A stretch of DNA of 64,000 nt from Lunularia cruciata (lineage: Eukaryota; Streptophyta; Marchantiopsida; Lunulariales; Lunulariaceae). The first letter of the stretch is position 1, and each line of letters begins with the position of its first letter. Location of the stretch: NCBI GenBank assembly GCA_948567375.1, contig OX419762.1:45551034-45615033 (forward strand), given 5' to 3'. Below are positions 36,513 through 49,180 of the stretch, piece after piece. Below the pieces are notes generated by a model. That model was not told the origin of the DNA. It did no database searches and worked only from the letters and a program-made list of their open reading frames with translations. The position numbers were made by a program, and so were the translations under genes.

Positions 36513-39500
36513 ATCTTTTAATGCCACCAAGTAATGGTAACACTATCTTAACTTACGACGGTACCTAATCTGAGGTCTTATAGCAAGAAAACGCGCACGA
36601 AAGAGGTTACCGTCCTCGTAAAAAGATGGGAAAAGGAGACGCAGGAGGTAACTGGAAAGTACGAAAAGCAAACAAACAGTACAGGGTACTTCAGTGGTTG
36701 CCCCTATGGTACTATACAATCCTTGTCTATTACACGTATATATTATTTGATAGCGTCAGGGAAAAGCTGGTACCGTAAGATACAGAACTTGAACGACTCC
36801 TATCTGCCGGAGGTACCGTTGTTAGACTGAGGATTTGATATATACATAAGAAATGCGCCGAAGAGCACGATGCCACCAGCTAGTAAAGCCACAGAAACGA
36901 TAAAGTGGTCATAGTCAGTGTCAACGTACAGAGTGGTCTACAGACCATACAGCATGTAGACCAGATCTCGAGAACGATATTACAAGACAAGAAGTAAAGA
37001 ATGGAATGATAATTACAAAAGGCGATGAGGGTGGAAATTTTGATGTTCTAAGAGAACCGAAATTGCGAGGAATCTCAATGATTAGGCACCAAGTTCTTTG
37101 CAGATATCTTGCGTGAGTTGAGCTAGGCACATCGTACGTACCTACTTGAAAGGATCAAAATGACGTGAAACCTACTGATTTCGGGGACGGAAGGCATCAT
37201 AAAACAACGGACAGTTTACTGCCGCGCTTAGCTGACTCGTGGCCATATCTCAGCCTGTGGGGCAGATCCATTAGGGGGCCCAAGGAAACTCAAGTTACAA
37301 TGCAGCGTCCACCCCGGTAACCAAATACGAATATTTGTATGTGATGACAGGTTGGATCTGTAGCATATTGCCAAGACTATCTGATCCCATCAGACACAAC
37401 ACCTTGATGATTAGAGGTCGGGCCACTCGTGATGGCTTGTAAGCAAGGATTTGTCCAAGATGCTCTATAGTCCAATCTTTCATTGCCTGGTCTTAAACTC
37501 AGTCATGTAAACAAACCTTCACAACCAATAAAATTATACTGAGGAAAAATTTGATGACTGAACTCAAATATATCATCAGAGATAGAAACTGGTATCGAAT
37601 CATCTAATGACTGTTCCTGAGTGGTGTGTAGCGTACGTCTTGGGTGGTGACATCAATAGTGCGGGGAGGACTCCAGTCGTGAAGTCGACTTAGAATTACA
37701 TTACTTTGTAAGTTCGAGATTGCAATCCACACGTGGTCGGATCCCATAAGCAAGTAGCACAAAGTTGTTCTTCGTCCATAGCTTTGTAGCAGAAAACTCA
37801 AGGAGGACTTCTGACTCCAAGCAATTATTTCCGGAACAACTATCGGGTCTAATCTTTATGGAACGATCTACTATAGTTAGTAAGATGACCATCTTGTACA
37901 CTTGGCCTGGAAACTAGAGAGAATCTTGCAGAGAATTGGAAGATTATTTAGATCATCCAATTCTCCTCCTTGAGAGCACATTCTTTGTACAGTCCACCCT
38001 TCTGGATCATGATTATTCCTTTGATTGTTTGTCATACACTGTACCATAAATGGTCATTACCTACAATGCAACAAGTTACCGGTGGAAAGTTTTGCTAGTT
38101 TTAAGAATATCATTAACCATTTGAACCGGTAAATCTTCACTCTTTGGTTCCAACATGAGTGCATAGAGCCCGCAAAATGCACAGGAGTACAGTAAATTGT
38201 CAGTTATCACTGTAGGTGGAACCTGCAAGAAATGGTACACAGGGCTGACTTTCTTACAAGCCGGTACTGCGAGAGGGAGTCTTCGGCAGACCAGAGAAAT
38301 ATACAGTAACTCCCTTTCTGGTCTCAGCGCCAGTTTATGTACGGAGGCTTGAGCTTTCCCAAGTAGATTTGATGGTATTTGTTTGTCAGATAAGGTGGTT
38401 TCCTTTGTGACTTTGATTCCTCTAGATTTGGGGTATCAAGTGAGCTACCTCAACCCAAGCGTACCTAAGCAGGTGACGAGGGGACTTCGGCGCACAGATA
38501 CAGAGCCGGCTGCTTGTGCCCTCTTACTTATCTCAAAGCTCAATCACAATTTCGAACTTTAAGTTCAACATGTTGTCATGCTTGTAAGGGCGCCTCAAGT
38601 TTGTTATCTGATCGACGGATTTGGATGCATCTCTTCACAGACATTACAGTCATATACCGGTACACCAAGTTGGCCAAAGGACTTAATAGTACCCTCTACA
38701 AAACATACGTGAGTCATCAATTCCATATGGCAGCCATTTCACGAGCCCATAGGATATTTTCTCTAAGTGCTCACGGGAACGCATAAGGTCGTCTTTCAAG
38801 AAGAAGCATCACTGTTCACAGTTGATTTGGTTGATGAGACATATTAAGAGGATTTTTCCTTTTCATGAATCTATAAATGGTGCTAGTTATTTGAAATCAT
38901 TTTTTCATTTTTTCATTGGGGGGCTCTATGCCCATTCTCGATTCTAAGGGACACAAAGAATTTTCTGCTTCTGATAAGTCTTTTCTTGTACTGTCATATA
39001 TACCACTTACCAGCTTCATGATAGAGAATCGAACGGCGATGTTGTCTGTTTCTACCTCTGGTTATAGTTTCATAAATACTTCTCAAACGCAGCAATATCT
39101 GCATGGAATCAGAGCACGTTTCTAGTGTGAGCATGCTACAGCGCTTCACAATGCGCTGGGGGCTACTCGAGGATTGGAGTAAGATATGTTACCTGCATAT
39201 GTGAGCACAACAGCTTAGCAGTGTCCAGACAAAGTCCACTTCGTAAGTTACTGTGGTTCATACAGATTCCGCCACATGGCCTAACGTGATCGGGAGTTTC
39301 TTGGAATGGCTCCCCATTAGGCTTGCTTAGAGACACCAGTGGATATACATGTACAGCTGGAACATCGGGAATCAGAACTTATGGTACTGCTTTTTGCCAA
39401 AACGATAGTTTCTACGAGGTTCTGTGGATCTCATTGTCTTTCAGCTTACTGTAGTAGCTAAGTTTTGCCATATTATCTATAATTTATCTATGACTTCCCG

Positions 39501-40321
39501 GGAAGAGGATTTTGAAGTGAACCAGCTGTGTACAGGGTTCTGACTGACAGAGTCCTTGTGTAAGGCACATTTTGTTTACATCTTCGAATCCCCATCAGGT
39601 GTCCCAACTGCGACCAGGAGAATCTGAATGGATGTACAGAAGTCCGTATCCTTTGCGACTACATTCATGACTAAATCTCCCTTCCAATCCAAGCATGGAA
39701 CTTGATCTCACAGGATAATTGATTATATATAAAAATATATTAGTGTATTACATGTTCTTCAGACGGTTGCAAGACATGTAGACTCTTTATGTATATTGTA
39801 TTTAGCATAAAGTTGTCAATCATCTGGAGATTGATGCAGATACGCTGGGCCTTGCGATTGTCCACTTTCTCTCTCTTCCCTCCCGAGATTCTCTGAAAGA
39901 ACTTAATGATCTTCAGTGGTTTCTTCTCAACTAGGTGGGTTCATTTATCCATCCATAGGTTAGCTCGAGATGCGCTGCTGCTGAATCCTCCCCAACCAAG
40001 CTCAGTCCGGTGACGTTGGTCTTCGAACTCTTCTCGACAATCCCATTCAACTAGATACACAGCAGGTTTGAATCATGTCAGAAATATACCACATCGACGA
40101 CAGCTTATTACTTCCTCTCTCATATCGCTTGCCAACGTGGACGTGATTGAGTTCGAGCACATTAGCTGATGTTGATACCAGGGCTAATCAAACAGAACAC
40201 TGTGGCAAGGTAATCATTTTATTACGGGCTCCTAGTACATGATTAAGAGATCAGGTTTTCTATTTCGAGATTACGGGAAAATATAAGAAAGAAGCACTAC
40301 AGAATCGTTATGTTTCTGAAG
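36513..40321. other. Spacer with a small hairpin, no gene recognised
   Basis: Contains a perfect 10-bp hairpin at 37931-37965 (GAGAATTGGA / TCCAATTCTC, 15-base loop). The frames at 38514-38786 (90 codons) and 38916-39125 have no known domain. No RNA gene was found. Confidence 0.5.
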
Positions 40322-41014
40322 GAGCATACTAGACCTCGGTAAATAACCGGCTAAAAACCGATTAGCCGTTAGCTTGACCAAATGGTTTGCCGACTAGCCG
40401 GTCCGAGCCACGACTAATTCTGGAGGCGGGAGTCGGTTAGTGTCACTTAATGATTCCAAAGATCAAAAATGATACCGTTGATGTTGTCTTGCCCACGGCG
40501 TTCGTGTAGGACTTTGATTTCCCTTACTGTTAGCTCAGACACTAGGTCACATTTAGGCAGTGGACTATATGTAACTGCGATATGGAACACGGATAGATTC
40601 TAGTAGATGATCGCAATATCTCACATTTCAGTCGAACTTTGACATCAATATAGCATTACTAAAACCTAACTTGGTAACTATAGCCGCAAGTGCTCAAACT
40701 AGGTACAGAAATTACCAGGGTATTTTACACTATGGTTCGCAAGCTCGCTAAAGAGACAACACAGATTAAAACAGGACCACTCAAGATCTTCAAACATAGA
40801 ATAAGACGCTGTCAATTCTCTCTCCAAAGTTCTTTTTCCAACATCTGCATTCAGAGTAACGCATCTGCAATTCTATGTGTATGTTTGTGGGTCAGTCAAA
40901 CTATCTATCTGCTTTACTAACCGAGTCAAACCGGCTAATTTGGCGGCTAGCCGGCTACAGAGTTTAGTTAGCCCGCTAACCATTAGCCGAGCAGTACCCA
41001 GGTCTAGAGCATAC
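40322..41014. mobile_element. Non-autonomous hAT-like transposon with 8-bp target-site duplication
   Basis: The element is 40330-41006 (677 bp), flanked by GAGCATAC at 40322-40329 and again at 41007-41014. It starts TAGACCTCGGTA and ends, read in reverse complement, TAGACCTGGGTA. Imperfect inverted similarity extends about 100 bp inward. The ends carry many copies of CCGGCTAA/TTAGCCGG-like words, such as GATTAGCCG, CTAGCCGG and CGGCTAGCCGGC. The 8-bp duplication and TAG.. ends fit the hAT superfamily. There is no transposase frame, so movement would need an enzyme supplied from elsewhere. ORFs inside are incidental. Confidence 0.88.
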
Positions 41015-41774
41015 AACCTCTTCGACTTCTCGGCAAAATTGCAGCACATGTTGTTGAGCTCGACAAACGAAGGCATACATGTACATCCAACAGTAGAAAG
41101 TGAACTTACGATCTCGATCCACGTGTGTCGCCATACGGTATCATGAGTTCGAATTTTCTCACATCTGAATCTCAATACCATCACTTGTCAGTATACGAAG
41201 ACAATGTCCTCTCCTTAACCACAGAAGCTACAGTAACATGGAATTTTTCTACTGCGACAGTCGCTTATTTAGTTCAGTTATTCAAACATTCTCAAGATCG
41301 CGTTTGTACAAGGGATATTTAATGCCAAGAGGTTGACTTCACCTACAGAATATTGAGATTATGGACCATAAAGTTTCTAGAATTCCATAAAACTGGACTA
41401 GTCAAGTTCTTTAATGTTAGCAAGTTTTTGCGGAGTACTCCAGTGACGTTTCCCAAAGCCGGAGTTTCTTCACTACCTTGATGCTAAATCTGGGAGGCTC
41501 GATTTCTGAAGCTACCTCTTTCAACAAGCATGGTTCCCTGAGAAAGAAGAATTAAAACTTTAATACTAATGTGGTGTCTGCACTAAGTTTACGCGTATCC
41601 GAAATTACGGAGCTTTGAAAGTCAATATCAGCTATTCTGCGCAAGCTTCTGATGAAGAAGAGAAGACGCGTCTGCAAGGTCCAGAGATACATTCCATGAA
41701 GTTCTTTCAGGTCAATAGCTTTTGTGATTAACTGGTGGCCAAGTAAGTTGCGAGTCAAAACTGTATTGGGCTGT
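41015..41774. other. Spacer, no gene recognised
   Basis: Short frames only. The minus-strand frame 41552-41866 runs into the LINE tail and is not considered coding. Confidence 0.5.
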
Positions 41775-41900
41775 TTGGGCAGATTTTTCATATCGATACT
41801 ATTGGGGCCCAGCCCCATTCTACCTCGTTTGTCTCTCCCTTGTACGGCGTGATGGGGTCTTCCCATCCTTCATGTGTTCTATGTGGTCGCTTTTTTACTC
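41775..41900 (+). mobile_element. LINE 3' tail insertion, well preserved
   Basis: Contains GGGCAGATTTTTCATAT, TATTGGGGCCCAGCCCCATT, CTCTCCCTTGTACGGCGTG, GATGGGGTCTTCCCATCC and GTGGTCGC. It is one of the clearest tails: both hairpins, GGGGC..GCCCC and GATGGG..CCCATC, pair fully. A possible 7-of-8 match (ATTGGGC near 41765, ATTGAGC after the tail) may be a decayed target duplication. Confidence 0.85.
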
Positions 41901-44900
41901 ATTGAGCGAAAGTTTAAGATATACTCTACAAGAGTTTGGAGTGGGACTGTAACTGACAGTTAAACGTGGCATTATGAGTATTTTTTGAATATCATTTCAC
42001 CTGTAAGTGATCTGCTGCATGAGTCAAGGATGTGTTCGGGAACAGTGAAACAGCAAGCCGCCGCTGATTTTCCCAAAATGGTAACCAAAAGCGAAAGCCT
42101 TGAATGAAGGCCTCCTTACTACCAGGACTACAGTTCTACTAGAGAATCGCCAAAAAAGTTAACCTACATAGCTGGAACTCAGGTTAGGCCTACGTGAGAG
42201 ATGTACAAAGAGACAAACTGGTGATGACCATAAAGCAAAAGTTAGCAGCAATATGAAAAGCAGCAACGGAGTAAAGACAGAACCAGCTGATTCAGAATTT
42301 GAAGCAACTTCGTTTATAGCTAGTCTAGACGCATCATACTCGCTGCTGTAGTTTTGGATGGTGCACCTTGTTGTGCAGCTGCTGTGCTCCTAGAGTCAGA
42401 GAAACAGGAGGAAGTGGTAGAATGATTACAAAACTAACCTCTCTGCAATGCTCGAACCACCCAGGAGATTTTCACCATTTTCGGGTTTTCGCTTACCCAT
42501 CCCTGAGCATGCTCTATCGCGTTGCTTCGCATTTGAAGAGTGCATGTCACATGAACACTTAGTCTGCCAGGTAGAAATTGCCACAGAATTAACGAGGCTC
42601 ACTCCCTTTACCCTCCTGTAGCTAAAACTTGTAAAGCTTCTGCCATGAGTATGGAGAATTTAGTATCACCTTTTCTGTTTGTACGCGCTATATATACCTT
42701 GGTGACGCAATGAATGCATCATTATCTTGTGCCAGAATGTGTCCCGAGTGGTGGCACCAAAAAGCTACCAGGTACTCACAAAATAGCTCTTTTTCCCAAA
42801 AAACCAATATCTTTCCTTTGTAGAGGACCAGGCCTACCATAAAGATTGAGGTGAAAGTAAGACCACTTACATCAGCTGATGAAATGACATGCTAGAACAT
42901 GCACGCACATCCTTGTCACTTTTAAAGGTTCGCCTAAAATATTATAGATAGCTCTTCATCTTCCCTTGGAAACACTCACTACTTTACTTCCAACGCTATG
43001 GAAACATATTAAAGCGCTGGCCTTTTGATTAAGTTACATCAAGTTATCCAGGCATTCAATGCTAGCTGATCACTAACGATAACAAAGACGACCTGCTGCA
43101 ATGACAATAAATATGATTTCCCAATCTCTCACCTCTGTGACCGGCTGAGCGTACATTATGCTTAGCCTTCGCAATGCAACACTGACTATATTGTAGTAAA
43201 CTACTCTCTAACAATTCCACAAATTGATAGGTCAAGAGATCATGGTATGCCATGTAAAGGAACTGGTGACCATAGCGGATGTCCCTCCAAACTTGCAGAA
43301 GCTGGAAAATTCGAGTTGACCCTTTGATTTGGCTAGTTACAGTTCCAGTTTTATCAATGCCCAGGAGGCTGCACTTCACGTGGGTCGGCAATGCGTTTCA
43401 AGTCTAAATGCTAGCCTTTCCAAACTCCGAATTCGAAGCTTACGATCAGCACTCAAGTATGCAAATTTGGCTCTGAATCAATCATGCGACAGCCACCTGT
43501 CATAGCATGCGAAGCCGAAAAAAGCTTCAAGTCGCTTTCTCCATTTTCGCATCGAATCCTGATGATGCGAGACAGAAACCTGCATAGAGTACCCTCCTTT
43601 GCAACAGAAATGAAAAGTGAAAATCATCATGACTGTACCTCGTAATCTCGACAAATCAATCATCAAAATATAAACTTTCGAGCTTTTGTGTCGTTTACGT
43701 TGGCTTCCCAAACTTGGGTGGCCCTTGATGGGTATTTCTTCATAATATCAATAAAGCCCCAATCTAATAGCAGAATTCAGTTCTCGATATAGTAAGACTG
43801 AGTCTTAGATGTGGATATTGTAGGACTGAAATTCAGGGGTAAGGATCGAGAACGTTATACTTTTGTGACAATATGGTCCAAAACGCATAATGTAGCGATG
43901 TATGACGATCAAGCCTCGAGCTGGTTACAACCCTTAAATTTGAGGTTTTCATCATCGTGGAATATCTATAATCACGGGGGAGAGAGAGAGTGAGTCGTTA
44001 GTTTAGTTTGCCCCAGGTGGAAAGAAATGCTGGGAACCTTTGCGTTTAGCGTCTAGAAAATCCATGAGTGACACCCGATGATTATGTACTTGTGGTCCGT
44101 TTCTATGGTCATTCGAAGCACCGTACTTGTGGGACAGGGTAGCTTGACGTACAGAAAGAGCCGTCCGCAAAGGTGTAAGATATTTGGTCGATTCTAAGCT
44201 CTGTTTCCGAGAGAGTTTAGCTATAGTTTCTGCCCAAGGGACATGACATGTCGTGCATTAATGCTCGTCCGCTTCAACAAAATATTGTCCCCTTCGCTCT
44301 TCTTTCTTTTGCCCACTCACTACAGCAAGACTAGCTAGACAGCTTTAAAGTTAGTCGCAAGGGCCGGCGGGAAGAATGTCGGTGTTTCTAAGATATGATA
44401 ACCGGATGCCATTCCTTAGTGTCCAGTGCAAGATAAGCAAGCTAGCCTAGTGCAAGTTACGTCGTTTTCTGTTTAATTCAGAGATAGCACTGCTAGCTAG
44501 CCTCGACTACATGGGTCGATTAGCACCACAGCAGCTTTCTCAAGTCTGAATCGTTACTCTGGAGAGGACCTCCTTTCGGCTCTTTCTATTGGTATTTGTT
44601 TCCCAGAGACACGGTTGGAGTCTTCCTTGCTTCTGATTTGCTGAGGTTTCTTTCTGAACTCCCATTTGTTCCCTGTTTGTAGCAGCGTGACGCACTGAAC
44701 TTGGCCAGTCATTTCAACCGCTTCAGTAGAATCAATTCCGGCTATCTGACATGCAAATACTGCCCTTTAGCTACTTAATCTGAATCTCAACAAGTAGCTC
44801 AGGGCCTTCTCTTCTGCAACATCTAGACTGGAATCGAATTAACAACGCTCAGCACTTGGCTGGGAATTGAAACTATAAACTGTATAGAATCTGTCCTACC

Positions 44901-45500
44901 AGAGCTCAGATTTTGGTCTCGAACTTGTTCGCGTTGTAAATTTAATCAGATAATGTGTAGGACTGAAAAAATATATGCGAACGGGTACAGTTTCTGTCGT
45001 TTGTACACTAAATAACGTGTTTAAGAAGAGGGCTATGCTCGACTCTGTAGACGAGAATGAGAAGGGACTAATGGAAGGATCTGATATGAGATGGCCGAGG
45101 GTGAGTGTTGGAGTATTGGATACTACTGTCAGTGTGACAGATGCTGGAGGCCGAGCGTTGTCATGCTTACAATTTACTCTGGATTCTGGAACAATCATGG
45201 CATGCTCGTGGGGTCTGTACTTGGATTCAAGGGGGATGAGTGATGGGTAACTAACTAGAAAGAGCCCGGACTAACCTTAGGAGCCCCCGTACGCTAACGT
45301 GAAGATATCTCGGATTGGGGTTGCTTAGCATCTCGGAGTTCGGAGTAGTAATTTTGGAGGGGACTAAAAAGTGGCGAATGGGCGTGCCACTCGAGGTTCC
45401 ATCCTCAGGATCCGACTTGTCTAGATCTTGGAGATTAATTGCAGTTGGCTGGTAAAAGGAGTTCCCATGGATCTTGTAGGTCTAAAGCTTACTTAAGGCC
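41901..45500. other. Spacer, no gene recognised
   Basis: Mixed composition. The frames at 43062-43391 (minus, 109 codons) and the overlapping 44896-45198 (minus) and 44975-45250 (plus) have no known domain. No RNA gene was found. Confidence 0.5.
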
Positions 45501-45506
45501 AGGTCC

Positions 45507-45539
45507 AGGCGGTCGGTGCACAACTTGGACCGACCGCCT
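45507..45539. repeat. GC-rich 11-bp hairpin
   Basis: AGGCGGTCGGT at 45507-45517 pairs exactly with ACCGACCGCCT at 45529-45539, with an 11-base loop. It lies in a locally CpG-rich stretch with repeated TCGAGTCGA-like words (about 45540-45620). The role is unknown. Confidence 0.7.
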
Positions 45540-45984
45540 TAACTCGACTTGGTCATTTGATTACCAGGGCACTGAGTAAGTTGAAAAGCAAGAGTTGCGG
45601 TCGAGTCGAATCGAGTCACATAGCTACAGTTCATTCACATGCAATGCCTCCCGCCCAATCGAGTGAGACACAGTTTTAAGCCACTACTCCGGCTGCAATT
45701 TAGAGGAGAATACCGGCCTCGCTCGCTGCAAGCCCGCAGGTACCGTGCGTGCAGATCCGAGTTTAATATTAGTGTAATTGGAATTGCGAACAAGTTGAAT
45801 TCGAGTGAGCGAGTCCAGTGGCGGAAATTGGGTACGTCCCAAAACTCGTACTTGTTCCCTTGGAGTCTGACGTTGGGCGTTCCGAGGTAGATAATTTTAC
45901 CTTATGAGCAGAAGAAGTAGTGCTAAGGATGGAGGGAGGGCTGGTCGTACATTGCTCATTGGGGAGCTCCCTTTATTTGCAGTA

Positions 45985-46420
45985 TGATCACTCTTCTCTC
46001 TCTTTCTCTCTCTTAACTCTCTTGGGTCTTGGGAATGGACGGCATTCTTCTTCTTCTTCAGCCTATGCCTGCTGCTGCTCATGATCACACTCTTCTTGCC
46101 AACAGGTGAAGAATTGGGCCGACCACAGACCGACCATGCCCATACTCTCCGCTACCACTTGCACTCTAGCTCATAGTGGGCCAACCAAGGGGCTTCTTTG
46201 AATATTTTACGTGTCTTAAGTCCGCACACAAAGCCCTCCAGCCCCGCAGCCTCCCCCTCTTCCTCCCTCCCTCCTCCTTTGCCTTTCTATAAAGCTTCTA
46301 AGCTTGTTTCGGCTGCCTCCCTCCCATCCTGCCCTGCTCTCCTCCCTCTAACACACACATCTTGCTGGGGCTGGCTGGCTGGCCTGGCGTACTCACTCAC
46401 TCGCTCAACTCAGTAAGTCC
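45985..46420 (+). promoter_or_regulatory. Possible promoter and 5' leader of the beta-trefoil gene
   Basis: Pyrimidine tracts (TCTCTC runs at 45990-46020, CTTCTTCTTCTTC near 46045, CCTCCCTCC runs near 46255-46280) precede a TATA-like CTATAAAG at about 46288. More CT-rich sequence and a splice donor (CA/GTAAGT) follow near 46410. Pyrimidine patches near the start site are common in plant promoters. The start site is inferred, not seen, and the distance to the coding start (about 1.7 kb) requires a 5' UTR intron. Confidence 0.35.
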
Positions 46421-47985
46421 TTACCACCGTTGCTAATTCGCAGTTCAATCACCTGCCCTCTCTCTCTCTTTGCCTGCCTGCCTGCGCTCTTAAAGCCTTG
46501 CTGTATCCATCTCAATCTGTCGGAGTCAATGTAATACTGTGTTTAATAGCAGTTCTTTCTCTTTGTTCTCTTCGGGCATGCATGCTAGCTATATAGCTAT
46601 AGCTGCACGCGAAGTGGATTTTCGGAACGCAGCATAACCTTAGAACTAGTATCTATCTATCTTCGTTGTCTCGACCTTTCTCTGCTGCTCCTGCTGTTGC
46701 TTCATGCTGGCGCCTATATATACTTGCAACTCCTCCGAAATTAAGCCTCGTACGTCCGTCTATTCATCCGTTCTTCCTTTCAACTGCCTGTCTATCTATC
46801 AATTTCTGTCTAAGAACAACCACGAAATTCAGTACGATATGTATTTATGCAAGTGATTCACACACTGTTATGATTACTCACGCTCCTTAAGCTCCAAGCC
46901 GAGAATGCTCTGTGCTGTTCATCACGACTCAAATTATCTGTCTGTCTCCCTGCTCGCTTGATCGTTCTCATCACGAGTCCTCGACATTCCTGATCCACGT
47001 TCTCATCATGCAACACACATGTCTTAGATTTCCGTCATGGTCCCAGAACAGTATCTGCGCCGTCAAGCGGTCAATTTAATCGAGATTGCATATATGTCTA
47101 GCATGTGATCCCCCGGCCACGATCCATGGTCAGTTTTCTGTTGTGGAACAAAACAATTCTATCTTCTTCACATGAATTGTGCCAAGCACATTCCCAAGGC
47201 CTTCCTACGTTCGGTCATGTCGACTACTATTTCGGAAGGTACACCTAATTAATGGATACCTCCAGGACCAACCGACATCACCCATCGACAGTCATACATT
47301 CTTTTGATAGATACGACGCCGAGGATTAAAGGATTTTAAATGCGAGATCCTCATATCAGGAACCCCCTTGTAAGCGTGTCCATCATGATAATGCGACAAA
47401 TATCCTCGGATCGGTAGGCGGTCTGAAGTCGACAGCTCCAGCAGCTGTCTTGAACGAGAAGCTGCTTCTGCTGCAGCCCTCGTCCTCCGACATTGGTACC
47501 AATCTATTGAAAATCGAGGTCGCCAGTGTTAGATTTCGCATACGTGGCTTTCAGGAACGTTGGAATGGAAGAAGGCAGCTAGGAACTAGGCTGAGAAATG
47601 AGATCGAAATCGACTGATTGCACAAGTCATCGAACAAATCTGGAGTGTACTAGTTAGCTAGTTAGTGAAACCATAAGAAACCATGTAATTCTTGCAAATG
47701 AAGTGTGAGGGTCCAGAAAAGTAACTTCCTGAAACGTCAATGTGAGATTCATGCAGTAGTACTGTAGATAGATTGCAATCTGCTGAAATCAGTTAGAATA
47801 CTTTTCGGCGGTAGTGTCGTCCAATCGATATGGTGCGCGTGAATTGTCATACCTTCGAAATAAGCAGCTGATCTTCTGGGACTGTCAAATTTCCTTTCTG
47901 ACGGAAACTTCATGCCATTGGTTATGAACGCAGGGTTGTTGTTGGGACTGCACCATCATCATCTCGCAACACACTGACTCAGTAG
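46411..47985 (+). other. Possible 5' UTR intron of the beta-trefoil gene
   Basis: The donor GTAAGT at about 46411 is strong. Candidate acceptors are GAACGCAG near 47932 and CTGACTCAG near 47981, upstream of the start codon at 48131. Inside are TATC repeats (46650, 46785), AT- and T-rich segments, and no convincing ORF. The intron is a model based on signals only; the transcript could instead start closer to 48131. Confidence 0.25.
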
Positions 47986-48130
47986 ATCACCCAACATTCT
48001 TGGCAGAAGCGTGGCATATCTAGGGACAAAAGATTGAGTCCCGGCCAGGCGCACATCGAAGGACGACAACTCTTTAGGTAAAGCCTTATCAAGTCAACTC
48101 GCTCACAATCGAAGCGAGAGCGAAGGAGCC

Positions 48131-49180
48131 ATGGCCACAATTGTCCTAACGGTGGTTCGTGACGGAATTCCTCCAGCCCGGACACCATTCAAGATCCAGG
48201 ATCCATATACGGGTAGATTCATATGGAATAAAGATGACAACCTACATCTCCAGGCAAACGGAGATGGGGAGGGAAACCTCTGGGAGCTTGAATACTCAGC
48301 TCAGACAGCAACAGCCGCTGCTGCTGTACCTGCAGGTGATGCTGAACACGTTGTTCAAACAGGTTACTTACTGAGAAACGTGCTTACGGGCAAGGTTGTA
48401 GTGGATGAGAGTGCGGGAGATGGAGGGCACCTTGGCTTTGGAGTGAAGGATGTAAACGAGAGTGGGGAACTCGAAACTCAGGTGTGGACTATGAGGCCTT
48501 TGGATTGCGACGGTAGAAGAGGCAGGCTGTTCTGCATTCAAAATCGTCGCAGCCGGGCTTACATTGTCAATGGGCTTCAAGCGCGAGGAAAAAAGCAACT
48601 TCGAACGAGGGGGATGAATGAAGAATCGAAGAGTCAGGCTTGGAGGTTCATTCTCATGTCTGAGCCAGCTGCTGAAATCGGCTTCGAAAGTCCGTCCACA
48701 AGCAACAGGATAACTGCAACGCCTTGTAGAATTCCAAGAATGAAACGATCGAGATCTGGAGATTTCATGGACAACTTTAGACATCTAGGGGGCACCGACC
48801 AACAAGCCAAATGTGACCTGCACGATCGAGATATATACTGGAAGCGTATGCCACCCATACCTGATCAGGAGGATTTTTGTGAGCATGCACTAGGGGAACT
48901 TTCACAAGAGACATACCTTCCAGGTAGACTGCTATCCAATTCCAATCTCTCAACGGCCGGAGATACAAATAACCTGCAAGAAGGAAGCAGTGATAGCTGG
49001 ATGTCTCGACCTAGTTGGAAGAAGTGGATATCAGCAGTTTCAGATTTCGATGTTTCTTGGATGGCACCAAAAATAGGCACGACAAGGGCGTTGCAAGAGC
49101 GTGACTCGTACAGTGTTGATGGTAATGAACTTATCGACAGTTCATGGTATTGTCAGCCCAAACTGAGGGATTCACCATGA
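48131..49180 (+). CDS. Beta-trefoil domain protein (DUF569/fascin-like or R-type lectin-like), 349 aa
   Basis: The only long intact gene in the window. The start is set by GCCATGGCC, an excellent plant start context, with no longer upstream frame. Residues about 19-176 form three repeats, each ending in a Trp motif: FKIQDPYTGRFI ... NLWELEY (51), GYLLRNVLTGKVVV ... TQVWTM (119) and LFCIQNRRSRAYIV ... SQAWRF (171). QxW at the end of repeats two and three recalls ricin-B type lectins, while WELEY recalls plant DUF569/fascin-like trefoils. Such folds bind sugars or protein partners. Residues 180-349 are low in known motifs, Ser- and Trp-rich (SWMSRPSWKKW, FDVSWM, SSWYC), and may be a flexible partner-binding tail. 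There is no signal peptide or membrane segment, so it is probably cytosolic or nuclear. The coding part has no intron. The exact family is unproven. Confidence 0.85.
   Translation: MATIVLTVVRDGIPPARTPFKIQDPYTGRFIWNKDDNLHLQANGDGEGNLWELEYSAQTATAAAAVPAGDAEHVVQTGYLLRNVLTGKVVVDESAGDGGHLGFGVKDVNESGELETQVWTMRPLDCDGRRGRLFCIQNRRSRAYIVNGLQARGKKQLRTRGMNEESKSQAWRFILMSEPAAEIGFESPSTSNRITATPCRIPRMKRSRSGDFMDNFRHLGGTDQQAKCDLHDRDIYWKRMPPIPDQEDFCEHALGELSQETYLPGRLLSNSNLSTAGDTNNLQEGSSDSWMSRPSWKKWISAVSDFDVSWMAPKIGTTRALQERDSYSVDGNELIDSSWYCQPKLRDSP

Noticed and set aside
44896-45250. Overlapping opposite-strand ORFs of 100 and 91 codons as a gene pair
   Set aside because: No domain, start context or splice support; overlap of two open frames on opposite strands is common by chance at this composition.
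46198-46416. 72-codon Pro/Ser-rich plus-strand ORF
   Set aside because: It is a translation of a pyrimidine-rich leader; low-complexity composition explains the missing stops.
48368-49080. Several minus-strand ORFs (63-138 codons)
   Set aside because: They are antisense to the trefoil gene and follow its codon pattern.
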